Of a stretch of DNA of 64,000 nt, positions 33,505 through 42,717 are shown piece by piece. The DNA comes from Bradyrhizobium sp. SZCCHNS1050. Lineage in GTDB: Bacteria > Pseudomonadota > Alphaproteobacteria > Rhizobiales > Xanthobacteraceae. Each line of letters begins with the position of its first letter. Within the stretch, counting starts at the first letter, position 1. The notes below the pieces were generated by a model that searched no databases, was not told the origin of the DNA, and saw only the letters and a program-made list of their open reading frames with translations. Position numbers and translations under genes: made by a program. The stretch lies in NCBI RefSeq assembly GCF_032484785.1, contig NZ_JAUETR010000001.1, positions 186,001 through 250,000 on the forward strand, in the 5' to 3' direction.

Positions 33505-34562
33505 GCCTCCTCACGCATGTTCCAGTGGATCGGGCGCCACGGCTCGCGACAATCAATGACGTGAGGCGTGCCGGGATCCGGAGCGATGAGCACCGCATGC
33601 CAACGCCAGAGATTGGCGTTGATCAATTCGGTGCCGCCCCACCAGCGCCGGATCGGATTATGGCTGCTGAAATCCTCCTCGCCGGCCAGGATCGCCTTGC
33701 CGAGCGGCGTCAGCGACAGCGTGCTCGCCTTGTAGCGCTCGAGGCGTTCACGGCTGTCGTGCATCTCGACCGAGAATGGCCATTCGGCGAGGCCCGAAAT
33801 TGCCGGCACCGGCGCCAGTGCCAGACCGTCGAGCAACGCGCCTCCCTCCCAATAGTCATAGACGCGGCGTTGAAAGCGATCCCGATGAGGCGGCAACAGG
33901 TCGAATGGGTGCTGATAGCCGGCTGACAGCAATTCGAGGATTCTCAGCTCCGATGCTCCCAGGCCCGTCGCAACACCGGGAAGCTCATCGAGCATCTCCT
34001 GCACGCAGCGGCGAAGCTGCGGCAGTGCACTGAGATCCTGCTTCAACAGATCGAACCAGGCTTGCGGCGTGAGCGCCCGAAACGCCTGCCATGCCAGATG
34101 GCCCAAATCGAGATGCTCACGCGCAAGCTCTACGCCGGCAATGGCCCGACCGGCGAGTCGCCCGGCCGGGGCATCGGATAGCGGGACATCGACATGCCGC
34201 AATACGATCTTCGTCGCGATCTCCGCGTGATGGCGCAGATAGTCCAAGAGCCAGATCAGCACCAACTGGTCGTTCGGACGGGTCCCCATCCACAGCTCGA
34301 CGCTATCGCAACGGTCGACAAGTTCGAGAAAACTCTGACTCCGCCCGCCGACCGCCATGAAGTCGCCACGCGAGGCGAAATCCAACCAATGCCCGCGCTT
34401 CGGTCGCGCGGTGCGCTGGACGAGATAAGCCGATAACTCGGCATCTGATGGCAACGGTCCCCATACGAAACGATGGAGAATTGGCACCACCAGGTCGGCA
34501 AAGCCGCCTCTCCGAAGCGCTCCGGCGCTGGGATCATCGGCCGCTAGAATCAAACGCGTCAT
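33483..34562 (-). CDS. DUF1835-like protein
   Basis: Soluble protein of 359 residues. The N-terminal region ([40 protein letters not shown]...[19 protein letters not shown]) resembles the DUF1835 domain, in which D/P motifs at the ends of strands form a Rossmann-like fold. The C-terminal part (winged-helix-like, with [15 protein letters not shown] and RWWGGTEL) is common to DUF1835 proteins. No enzymatic activity is known. ATG 34562 is chosen because the longer form adds unrelated residues. Confidence 0.75.
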
Positions 34563-34859
34563 GCTGTTGGCTCCGGCACGACCTGATTGGCTCAAGACGC
34601 TATCAACACGCTCGCGATCGGCTCCCGGCGCCCAGGGCTGGCGTCGGAAATGTCGGTGCCGCCGCGCGGATCCGGTCCGCTCGCCCGCGCACGCGCTTTC
34701 GACTATTCGCGCTGAAGATCGTATCCGGCGTTCGGAACCTCAGGCTCACTGCATTCGATCATGCAGCAACCGCAGATTTCGGCAGAACACCACACATCTG
34801 CAAACGGGCGCCGGAACGTCGGCAACGCAACGTCCACGGCACCCGCTGCCGTCTTACCT

Positions 34860-35954
<1,095 letters not shown>

Positions 35955-36046
35955 TGGCGCTCCTTATGGCGGGGATTCGCGGGATGGACAAACGGTTAAC
36001 GAGGTCGGCCAGCAATCTTGAGGCGAATGTACTCCATCCGTTCTTT

Positions 36047-36061
36047 GTTCGCAATATGTTC
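36047..36061 (-). promoter_or_regulatory. SOS (LexA) box of recA
   Basis: GTTC, seven bases (GCAATAT), GTTC: an exact match to the alphaproteobacterial LexA operator GTTC-N7-GTTC (read on the minus strand as GAAC-N7-GAAC). It is positioned to control recA. Confidence 0.9.
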
Positions 36062-36471
36062 TTCTCGACATTCACACCTCTCTTTCACAAACCCCTGACA
36101 ACCCGCGGGAGACACGCCTGCCGCTCGAAGGCCGAGGGCCGGCGCGCAGTGCACCGAGCACCAGCGAGGGAGCGCTGCCCGATCAGCGCGCCCAGAAGCG
36201 AAGTACGGCATGCTGGATGCTGGATGACGGCGACTGCGAAGGGATCCCGATTCCAGCTGGAGGCGGAAGCCATGCGCGCGAGCGGCGCAGCCGCCGACCG
36301 GCGATCACGCGGATTAAAACCAAACTGTCCGAGCGCTCCAACCTCATCTCCCGCACCAGCGGCAGACGCCGACCCAACTATAAATTGTTATTGTCGTCTC
36401 GGCCGTGTCCCATCATCCTGCTGGTCCTTCTCTGTGAGCCTCGCAGACTGCTTCCAATTTTCGGAACCAGC
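36062..36471. other. Gene-free stretch
   Basis: No supported gene or structural element. Frames on both strands here lack ribosome sites and familiar motifs. Confidence 0.5.
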
Positions 36472-36831
36472 ATGACCGGATCCAACAACGAACAGACCCT
36501 CACGCTGTGGCGCCCTGTCGGCCCAAAGGAGCTTGCCTTGATCGAGGCGTCGGGCATGCGTGCGTTTCCGCCGCGCCTTCCGGAGCAGCCGATCTTCTAC
36601 CCGGTGCTGACCGAGGACTATGCCGTGAAGATCGCACGGGACTGGAACGTGCCGGCGAGCGGCGCCGGCCACGTGCTGCGCTTTGCGATCCTGCGAGGCT
36701 TCATCGACACCTACGAGGTGCGCGAGGCCGGCGGCCGCAAGCATCGCGAGTACTGGATTCCCAGCGAAGACCTCGCCGACTTCAACGCCGCAATCGTTGG
36801 ACCGATCGTGCTTGTCAGGTCTTTTCCTTGA
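36472..36831 (+). CDS. Conserved hypothetical (often labelled ADP-ribosylation/crystallin J1)
   Basis: Small soluble protein of 119 residues. The core TLWRPVGPKELALIEASGMRAFPPRLPEQPIFYPVLTEDYAVKIARDWNVP and the end EYWIPSEDLADFNAAIVGPIVLV match a family widespread in bacteria and frequently annotated as ADP-ribosylation/crystallin J1. That label is not supported by any ADP-ribosylglycohydrolase motif here; the sequence looks more like a small protein domain of unknown role. ATG 36472 gives the family N-terminus. Confidence 0.75.
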   Translation: MTGSNNEQTLTLWRPVGPKELALIEASGMRAFPPRLPEQPIFYPVLTEDYAVKIARDWNVPASGAGHVLRFAILRGFIDTYEVREAGGRKHREYWIPSEDLADFNAAIVGPIVLVRSFP

Positions 36832-37158
36832 AACTACCAACTCCTACACGCGTGCGTAGATCGCACATTCCGTGGTTCTCCTGAGAGGAACGAAGTTCCA
36901 TCGCCTCTTCTGCTTTTGTTCGGCTCGTCGTGCGTGCAGGCGCACGATTTCGATGCAGACGCGCAGCCGCGCGCAAGCGGCGGCCGGCCATCAGGTTCCG
37001 CATCACGTGGCGTGCAAGCACTCGACGGCCACCATATGACGGACGACAGATGAAGCGACGAACCTCGGACGCCCCCGTGTCGGACCCTGCCCAAGGATGC
37101 GTTAGCGCGCCATTGGCGCGGCTCCTCATGCCGGCCCGAGGAATGGCCCGGAAAAAAC

Positions 37159-37178
37159 CCGCGTGATCCGCATCACGC
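37159..37178. promoter_or_regulatory. Crp/Fnr-type palindrome
   Basis: CGCGTGAT, four bases, ATCACGCG: a perfect 8-bp inverted repeat of the GTGAT-N4-ATCAC class bound by Crp/Fnr superfamily regulators. Its centre is about 81 bases upstream of the predicted start of the unit below, a distance used by class I activators. Confidence 0.4.
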
Positions 37179-37214
37179 GCGCCGGCGCTCACGACATCTT
37201 CAAGCCACAAACCA

Positions 37215-37243
37215 TTGTCATAAACTTTGGGTTGCGTTATAGA
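37215..37243 (+). promoter_or_regulatory. Sigma-70-type promoter
   Basis: TTGTCA (37215-37220), 17-base spacer, TATAGA (37238-37243). This is unusually close to the consensus for this genome, in a region without a protein gene. Predicted transcription start about 37250. Confidence 0.55.
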
Positions 37244-37249
37244 ATCGTG

Positions 37250-37470
37250 GTTGTCGTACGTCTGAGCAGATTTTTGATCAGCCCCGGATTTGTTTGTTCG
37301 TTGCGATGATGGTCGCCGCACATCCTCTAGTGTATCGCCTTTGGTGTGCCGTCGACCGATCCCTTGCAGCCTGCCAGCTCCGACACTTGCAGGCTCCGTC
37401 ACACGTAGGCGCACGGCCCTGAAACCATCCGCGCCGAAAGAAAGCCCCGGACGACGTCCGGGGCTTTCGA
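37250..37470 (+). ncRNA. Candidate small RNA or attenuated leader
   Basis: Defined by the promoter at 37215-37243 and the hairpin at 37441-37467, giving an RNA of about 220 nt with no long reading frame. The same RNA could instead be a leader read through into the zinc-ribbon gene at 37559. The sequence matches no RNA family I recognise. Existence is inferred from signals only. Confidence 0.4.
37441..37467 (+). terminator. Strong Rho-independent-type hairpin
   Basis: Perfect 12-bp stem, AAAGCCCCGGAC (37441-37452) with GTCCGGGGCTTT (37456-37467), loop GAC. The A-rich start and CTTTC end are typical of terminators of the AAAGCCCC type and could work in both directions. Confidence 0.7.
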
Positions 37471-37558
37471 CGTTGATAGCTCCGCTCGGGATGCATCTCC
37501 CTCCGTCATTGTCGTGATGTCGGGGAACGGATCGCGTGCGTTGCGCTTCATATTGGCG

Positions 37559-37795
37559 ATGACAACAAATGACGTGACGTGCCCGTCCTGCAGGGCCGGC
37601 CTTCAAAGGATCGAGCTTCACTCGCAGCAAGACGCCGCGGGAGAGAGGCGTTGTCCGGCCTGCGATGAACTCTTGGAAATGGTCGACGGCGCGACGCAGA
37701 TCGCCTACCGACTGACAGTCGTGCCGGAACGGATCTTCGACCACAGCCAGGTGCGCGTCCCACGGCGGCCGATCGAGATTGCAACCTTGATCTGA
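37559..37795 (+). CDS. Small zinc-ribbon protein
   Basis: Small protein of 78 residues with two CxxC pairs (CPSC near residue 8, CPAC near 34), the layout of a treble-clef zinc ribbon, followed by a short beta-rich tail (RLTVVPERIFDHSQVRVPRRPIEIATLI). Probably a zinc-binding nucleic-acid or protein-interaction module; no family name recognised. A perfect terminator follows at 37880. The ribosome site is weak. Confidence 0.65.
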   Translation: MTTNDVTCPSCRAGLQRIELHSQQDAAGERRCPACDELLEMVDGATQIAYRLTVVPERIFDHSQVRVPRRPIEIATLI

Positions 37796-37879
37796 CGCAA
37801 GGCACGCCTACAGATTTCGCACTAATTTAATCGTGTCACTGCCGAACTGCCCTCGCTGGGAAGCTACGACGTTGACGCC

Positions 37880-37908
37880 GAGCCTCGGACCGCAGCGGTC
37901 CGAGGCTC
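37880..37908 (+). terminator. Rho-independent-type terminator
   Basis: Perfect 13-bp stem, GAGCCTCGGACCG (37880-37892) with CGGTCCGAGGCTC (37896-37908), loop CAG, followed by ATTCGTT. It lies 85 nt after the zinc-ribbon stop. Confidence 0.75.
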
Positions 37909-38092
37909 ATTCGTTGGCCCGCGATTCGTCCGGTTGCGCCGCACATCACCAACGGCAATCAGCCTAACCGAAGCGATCAGCGCGACCGACCGTATTTTAC
38001 CGGAATTGATCCGAGTGGGTTTTGCGCTTCCATTTGTGGTGCGTACATCAAACCCAGCGGCCTGGGGCGGTCAGGGCTCACCGGTTTTGGCA

Positions 38093-38332
38093 ATGCCGCT
38101 CTATTTCTTTCGTATCCGCAACGGCCACTTCTCAGGCGCGTCCGAGTATGGGACCGAGTGCGCCGACCGCAATGCAGCCTGGAAAGAGATGACCACCGTC
38201 TGTGCCGACATGGCCAGCAGCATCTCGCGCAAGCTCGCCGAAAACTCCGAATGGCAGATGGAGCTGCTCGACGAGGCAAGGCAGCCGGTCTTCCGCATCC
38301 GGATCGTCGCCGAGTCGCTGGATCAGGCCTGA
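38093..38332 (+). CDS. DUF6894 family small protein
   Basis: Protein of 79 residues beginning MPLYFFRIRNGHFSGASEYGTECADRNAAWKEM, the pattern of the DUF6894 family common as many paralogues in Rhizobiales. The middle WQMELLDEARQPVFRIRIVAE is also conserved. Role unknown; expression is often stress related in this group, which I infer rather than see. ATG 38093 fits the family N-terminus; the frame is open further upstream. Confidence 0.8.
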   Translation: MPLYFFRIRNGHFSGASEYGTECADRNAAWKEMTTVCADMASSISRKLAENSEWQMELLDEARQPVFRIRIVAESLDQA

Positions 38333-38428
38333 CGGCTCGCCACACCTCTTGTGGATCGTCGCAGGCGAAAGACGCAACCTAAGATTGCAGTCAACGAGGT
38401 TGACTGCGCGTCATTTCGGCAGCCGAAC

Positions 38429-38442
38429 TTGATCGAGATCAA
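38429..38442 (+). promoter_or_regulatory. FNR/FixK box
   Basis: TTGAT, four bases (CGAG), ATCAA: a perfect match to the FNR/FixK consensus used for low-oxygen activation in rhizobia. Its centre is 44.5 bases upstream of the ATG at 38480. With the usual -41.5 placement, transcription would start at about 38477. Confidence 0.8.
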
Positions 38443-38448
38443 AATGCC

Positions 38449-38468
38449 TGTCTGCATCTTGGCAGACA
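38449..38468. promoter_or_regulatory. Inverted repeat between FixK box and start codon
   Basis: TGTCTGC (38449-38455) and GCAGACA (38462-38468) form a perfect 7-bp inverted repeat. It spans the expected core promoter, so a second regulator could bind here. Confidence 0.4.
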
Positions 38469-38479
38469 TTTAAATTTGT

Positions 38480-38653
38480 ATGGGTAATCTGATCTTCAAA
38501 TGTCCGCGAACGGGGATGAACGTGCAGCATTGGCTGGAAGAGCCGAAGCCGGGCGATCCCACGTGCTCCTATGAAACCGTGGTCTGCAAGGCCTGCACGC
38601 GGCTTCATTTCATCAATCGCGATACACGCAAGCTTCTTGGCGAAAAGGAATGA
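38480..38653 (+). CDS. Small CxxC protein under FixK-type control
   Basis: A 57-residue protein, MGNLIFKCPRTGMNVQHWLE followed by a short linker and VVCKACTRLHFINRDTRKLLGEKE. Cys8, Cys36 and Cys39 with His43 suggest a small metal or zinc-ribbon-like site. The family recurs in many copies in Bradyrhizobium, to my recollection. There is no Shine-Dalgarno sequence; the predicted transcript begins within a few bases of the ATG, so it may be leaderless. The perfect FNR/FixK box upstream points to a role in micro-oxic or anaerobic life. Reading frame, start and stop were checked base by base. Confidence 0.8.
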   Translation: MGNLIFKCPRTGMNVQHWLEEPKPGDPTCSYETVVCKACTRLHFINRDTRKLLGEKE

Positions 38654-38671
38654 GGCGCTCGCGGCAATCGT

Positions 38672-38917
38672 TCAATCGGCGCTGGGAAGCCGCCGCATCG
38701 TGAACTCGATGGCCCCATCGGGAAGCTCGCGCCAGCTTTCGACCGCGCTCATGTAGCCGGCCTTGGGATAGCGGGTCAGATAGTCACGGGCCTTGGCGCG
38801 CGCTTGCTCGCGCGGCAGCGTGAACGTGTCGCGAACGTAGCCGTCGCGAGCCCCCACGGCGCCCTTCTGGCGCCGGGCCGCCATCCGGCTGGCAATGTCC
38901 CGGGGGCGCATCCCCAT
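38672..38917 (-). CDS. Conserved small hypothetical protein
   Basis: Basic 81-residue protein (MGMRPRDIASRMAARRQKG...RDGYVRDTFTLPREQARAKARDYLTRYPKAGYMSAVESWRELPDGAIEFTMRRLPSAD). The ordered pattern with a C-terminal beta-strand suggests a real, folded protein; I recall relatives only from Bradyrhizobium-type genomes. ATG 38917 has GGAG eight bases upstream. Convergent with the CxxC protein gene, 18 bases apart. Confidence 0.7.
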   Translation of the reverse strand: MGMRPRDIASRMAARRQKGAVGARDGYVRDTFTLPREQARAKARDYLTRYPKAGYMSAVESWRELPDGAIEFTMRRLPSAD

Positions 38918-39037
38918 CGACGAACTCCAACGCGCTGCCACACCGTCAATATAGACGGGGCCGCGAGGAATCCGAGTCCGCAATCGGCAAACGGGCCCCG
39001 AAGGGTCAGAGCCCGCCCGACCCGAGCGCGATAAATC

Positions 39038-39334
39038 TCAGTTGGTGCTGCCGACAGCCTTCGGCTTCTTGGCCGCGGTGGTCTTCATGGCAGGCGCCGC
39101 CTTGGGCTGCTCCGCCGCCCGGACGTTGCCCCAGGGATCGGTGCTCGTCTTGGCGTCCGGAATCTTGCGCATGGTGTCCCTGTAGGCCTGCTCCCGCGCC
39201 GCTTCGGCCTCTTTCTCCTCGGGCGACTTGGAGGGACCGTCGGCGAGAAGGTTGATGTTGGGCATCTGCGCCATTGCGGGCACCGCCCAGCCGGCCAGCA
39301 CGGCGACCGCCATCGTCACGATCAGCTTCTTCAT
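39038..39334 (-). CDS. Hypothetical exported protein
   Basis: Protein of 98 residues with a clear signal peptide (MKKLIVTMAVAVLAGWAVPAMAQ), then a charged helical stretch (SPEEKEAEAAREQAYRDTMRKIPDAKTSTDPWGNVR) and a Lys/Ala/Pro tail. Good ribosome site (GGGGAG). Short periplasmic proteins with the DPWGNVR motif occur in Bradyrhizobium; function unknown. Confidence 0.75.
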   Translation of the reverse strand: MKKLIVTMAVAVLAGWAVPAMAQMPNINLLADGPSKSPEEKEAEAAREQAYRDTMRKIPDAKTSTDPWGNVRAAEQPKAAPAMKTTAAKKPKAVGSTN

Positions 39335-39567
39335 TGGTTACTCCCCGGTATAGGCGCCTTATACCATCGCTTCGCCATGCGCCAAGCCCGCGGCACTGTG
39401 CCGGAACGGTGGAGCGCAGGTCGGGATGTTCACGGCCGCATCGTCTGCGCGCACCTCCCGTCTGTTCCACGGCAGGCCATCATCATAGTTTTCCAACTCC
39501 GGCCTTTTCAAGCCGCCGCTCTGCGGCAACATTCCGGCAGCTCCGCCGATCGCGGCGAGGCAAGTCG

Positions 39568-40053
39568 ATGCCAAGACACGTCGATGACACGATCATGGAA
39601 GGACCTCCGCGCGTGCCGAACGAGACCCTGAACTTCACCACCGACGACGCGAGGCGCATCCTCGATGACGTGTTCGCGCCCTGGATCAAGGATCTTGGCT
39701 TGATCGTCGAGGACATCGCGCCGTCTCCGCAGGGCGAAGCCGGCGCCATCCTGCGCATGCCGTTTTCGCCGCGGCTCTGCCGCGACAATGGCGTCGTCTG
39801 CGGCCAGGCGCTGATGGCTTTTGCCGATACCGCGATGGTGATCGGGATGGTCACCGCCAGCGGCGGCTACCGGCCGATGACCACTGTCGACCAGACCACG
39901 CATTTCATGCGCGCCATTGCCTCCGCCGACGTGATGGCCGATGCGCGCGTGGTGCGGATGGGCCGCACCATGAGCTTCGGCCGGGTCACACTGACCAGCG
40001 CCGGCGATGGCAAGCCAGTGGCCATGGTGTCGAGCGCCTTCGCGATGCTCTGA
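39568..40053 (+). CDS. PaaI-family hotdog thioesterase
   Basis: Hotdog-fold protein of 161 residues with the thioesterase pattern FSPRLCRDNGVVCGQALMAFADTAMVIGM, in which the central helix and the Gly-xx-ala-FAD-tamg segment form the acyl-CoA site, and TTVDQTTHFMRAIASADVMADARVVRMGRTMSFGRVTL strands. Likely hydrolyses an aryl- or acyl-CoA; substrate cannot be told. Start ATG 39568 has GCGAGG; a shorter start at 39595 is possible. Confidence 0.88.
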   Translation: MPRHVDDTIMEGPPRVPNETLNFTTDDARRILDDVFAPWIKDLGLIVEDIAPSPQGEAGAILRMPFSPRLCRDNGVVCGQALMAFADTAMVIGMVTASGGYRPMTTVDQTTHFMRAIASADVMADARVVRMGRTMSFGRVTLTSAGDGKPVAMVSSAFAML

Positions 40054-40197
40054 TCCGCGGCCTGGCCGGGTTAACGAAACGTGAAGGCGAGGGCCCGGGC
40101 TTCGCACGCCGGATTCATCTGATCGAAACGCGAGCCTGATTTATTTTAGGTGCTTTTGACGCGAAAGGTGACGCCGTCCGGCACCGGAATACAGGCC

Positions 40198-40449
40198 ATG
40201 AGCGAGACGAGTGACAAGCGCATTGCACCGAGGCATCGGGTGCTGAAGCAGGGCAGGCTGGCATTCGACGGCGGCGGCGCGGTCGATTGCATGGTCCGCA
40301 ACATGTCCGACACCGGCGCCAGGGTCGAGGTGGTCAGTCCGGTCGGTCTGCCCGAAGCCTTCACGCTGGTGATCCCGGCCGACAAATTCACGCGGCGCTG
40401 CCACGCAGTCTGGAGCCACGACAAGCGGATCGGCGTGGCATTCGACTGA
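40198..40449 (+). CDS. PilZ domain protein
   Basis: Single-domain protein of 83 residues. It carries the c-di-GMP-binding motifs of PilZ: RxxxR in RIAPRHRVLKQGRLAF and (D/N)xSxxG in RNMSDTGARVEVV. It should bind c-di-GMP and act on an unknown partner. The diguanylate cyclase (10834) and HD-GYP protein (45071) in this window belong to the same signalling system in general terms. Confidence 0.87.
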   Translation: MSETSDKRIAPRHRVLKQGRLAFDGGGAVDCMVRNMSDTGARVEVVSPVGLPEAFTLVIPADKFTRRCHAVWSHDKRIGVAFD

Positions 40450-40464
40450 TAGCGGCGCGGCGGG

Positions 40465-42489
40465 CTAGACCCACCGCAGGCGCCATCGCCACAACGCCAC
40501 CAACAGGCCGGCCAGCACCCCGGCCGCGAGCAGGGAGCCGGCGGCGAACCGTCCGCCCGGACGATCAATCGTCCGTGACCACAGCGAGGGCCCTTCGCCA
40601 TCGCGCGCCAGCCGAAACGCCACGACGCTGTCGCCGAGCGACGTTCCCGCCTCCGAATGGCCGCCGGCTGCGGTCACCACGAATTGCTCGCCCTTCCATT
40701 CATAGGTCATCGGATTGGCGACGCCCGGCGCGGGCAACCGGCCCTGCCAGAGCTCCTGACCTGAGACAGCATCAAAGGCGCGCAGATAGGCGTCCATTGC
40801 GCCGGTGAAGACGAGGCCGCCGGCTGTGACCACGACGCCGTTGACGAGCGGCGTGCCCCATTTGAACGCCAGCCCGAGCGGTGCGCGATCCTCGGTGGTA
40901 CCGACGGTCGAGCGCCACAGGATCTTGCCGGCCTTGAGATCGACCGCGACCATTTCGCCCCATGGCGGCCGGTTGCACAACAGGCCGAGCTTGGACATGG
41001 CGACCACCCGCGTCACCGCGAACGGCGACCCGCGCTGCAGCCCGACATCGACACCACGCGGCGGCGTCATCCCGTCAGCTTCCGCACGCGGGATCAGCCG
41101 GACGATGTGGATGGCACGGCTGACATTGGCGTAGAGGATCTGATGGACGGGATCGAACGCCGCCCCGCCCCAGTTCACGCCGCCGCCGGTCATCGGAAAC
41201 AGCAACGTGCCCTGGATCGTGGGCGGCGTGTACAAACCCTCATTGCGCAATGGCGCGAGCTGATCGTCGCAGGAGGAATCCAGGACGCGCGGCACGGCCC
41301 TGAAAATATCATCCGCTGCGAAGCGCTGATCGAGCAGCGGCGGCACATGGGTCGGGAATGGCTGCGTCGGTGATAGAACCTCACCCTCGGCGGCGCCTTG
41401 CGGCACTGCGCGCTCCTCCACCGGCCAGACCGGCGCGCCGGTGTCGCGGTCGAGCACGAACACGAAGCCCTGCTTGGTCGGCTGTATGACGACGTCACGC
41501 GCCCCCTGCCCGGCATCGATTAGGGCCAACGTCGGCTGCGCCGGCAGATCGTAATCCCAGACGTCGTGGTGCGTGGTCTGAAACGACCAGGCCAGTTCGC
41601 CGCTTTCAATCCGCAAAGCGACCACGGAATCGGCATGCCGGTTGTCACCCGGACGCGCACCGCCGAAGAAATCCGGACTGGGCGACGAGGTCGGAAGGAA
41701 GACGAGGCCGCGCGTCTCGTCGACCGACATCGGCGCCCAGACGTTCGCATGTCCCGCCGCGATGCCGTCATGGATCAACGGATCGAAACTCCAACGCAGC
41801 GCGCCGGTGCGCGCATCGAAACCGCGGACCGTGCCTTTGGGCGCATCGACCCGCACATTGTCGCCGATCGATGAGCCGACCACCACGACACCCCCGCCCA
41901 CCACCGGCGCCGAGGTGATCTGGAACTCGCCCGGCCATAGCAGATCCTTGGAAATGTCGATCCGCGCTTCGCCGTCCGATCCAAAGCCGGCGCAGGGCTG
42001 TCCCGTTTGCGCGTCGAGGGCGATCAGGCGAGCATCGACCGTGCCCATGAACAGCCTGCTGCGGCATGCCGCGCCGGCCGGCGCCCGCTCGTCCACCCAA
42101 TGGGCAACGCCGCGGCAGGCATAGCGATTGGCCGGGCGCCGCCCGTCACCGACCTTGGGATCGAAACGCCAGCGCTGCACGCCGGTGCCGGGATCGAGCG
42201 CGACCACCTCATTGAACGGCGTGCAGAACACCAGGCTGTCCTCGACCAGGATCGGCGTCGCCTCGAACTTGGTCCGCAAGGCTGCCGCGGGCGGCCGGCG
42301 CTGCAGATCCGCGGTGTGATAGTCCCAGGCAGGCACCAGCCGATCGACATTGGAAGGCGTGATCTGCGCCAGCGGCGAGAACCGCGTTCCACCGGCATCG
42401 CCGCCCCAGTGCTGCCAGCCAAGGGCCGGCACGACCGTCAACTGGCTCCCGACGAGGACCGCGCAAACACCTGCTCGACGCAACGACAT
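40465..42489 (-). CDS. PQQ-dependent membrane-anchored dehydrogenase (glucose-dehydrogenase-like)
   Basis: Quinoprotein of 674 residues. A signal peptide (to about residue 25) leads into an eight-bladed propeller with repeated tryptophan-docking motifs (QHWGGDAGGTRFSPLAQITPSNVDRLVPAWDYHTAD; TTHHDVWDYDLPAQPTL; GVNWGGAAFDP). It is most like the catalytic part of membrane glucose dehydrogenase. Unlike that enzyme, it lacks five N-terminal membrane helices and instead ends in one C-terminal helix (SLLAAGVLAGLLVALWRWRLRWV). Oxidises a sugar or alcohol in the periplasm, passing electrons to quinone; the substrate is unknown. ATG 42489 has GGGAGGG. Confidence 0.9.
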   Translation of the reverse strand: MSLRRAGVCAVLVGSQLTVVPALGWQHWGGDAGGTRFSPLAQITPSNVDRLVPAWDYHTADLQRRPPAAALRTKFEATPILVEDSLVFCTPFNEVVALDPGTGVQRWRFDPKVGDGRRPANRYACRGVAHWVDERAPAGAACRSRLFMGTVDARLIALDAQTGQPCAGFGSDGEARIDISKDLLWPGEFQITSAPVVGGGVVVVGSSIGDNVRVDAPKGTVRGFDARTGALRWSFDPLIHDGIAAGHANVWAPMSVDETRGLVFLPTSSPSPDFFGGARPGDNRHADSVVALRIESGELAWSFQTTHHDVWDYDLPAQPTLALIDAGQGARDVVIQPTKQGFVFVLDRDTGAPVWPVEERAVPQGAAEGEVLSPTQPFPTHVPPLLDQRFAADDIFRAVPRVLDSSCDDQLAPLRNEGLYTPPTIQGTLLFPMTGGGVNWGGAAFDPVHQILYANVSRAIHIVRLIPRAEADGMTPPRGVDVGLQRGSPFAVTRVVAMSKLGLLCNRPPWGEMVAVDLKAGKILWRSTVGTTEDRAPLGLAFKWGTPLVNGVVVTAGGLVFTGAMDAYLRAFDAVSGQELWQGRLPAPGVANPMTYEWKGEQFVVTAAGGHSEAGTSLGDSVVAFRLARDGEGPSLWSRTIDRPGGRFAAGSLLAAGVLAGLLVALWRWRLRWV

Positions 42490-42668
42490 GACCCTTCCCT
42501 CCCGCAGACTGCATCCGAAGCGACGCACCGGGACGATGAAAGCAGCCTTCGCGGGCGGATCGAGCAGGATGGGACGGGCGGCGGCATCCGCGGGACGAGT
42601 GGTGAGGAGCGATGACGAATGGCAGAACCGAGAGGATGACCCGAACGGACGTCCCCCGCCAAACATCA

Positions 42669-42692
42669 GTGGCCGCCCTTGCGGGCGGCCAC
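42669..42692. terminator. Hairpin after caspase-family gene
   Basis: Perfect 10-bp stem, GTGGCCGCCC (42669-42678) with GGGCGGCCAC (42683-42692), loop TTGC, 25 bases past the caspase stop. It may end that transcript before the dehydrogenase gene. The U-tract is poor. Confidence 0.55.
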
Positions 42693-42717
42693 ATCGATGC
42701 GCAGACGTCAGCCAGCT

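Larger units (their letters stand above)
36832..37558. other. Gene-free stretch with regulatory signals
   Basis: About 727 bases with no credible protein gene. It does hold a palindrome (37159-37178), a near-consensus promoter (37215-37243) and a strong hairpin (37441-37467), which together look like a small RNA unit or a long attenuated leader for the gene at 37559. Confidence 0.6.
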
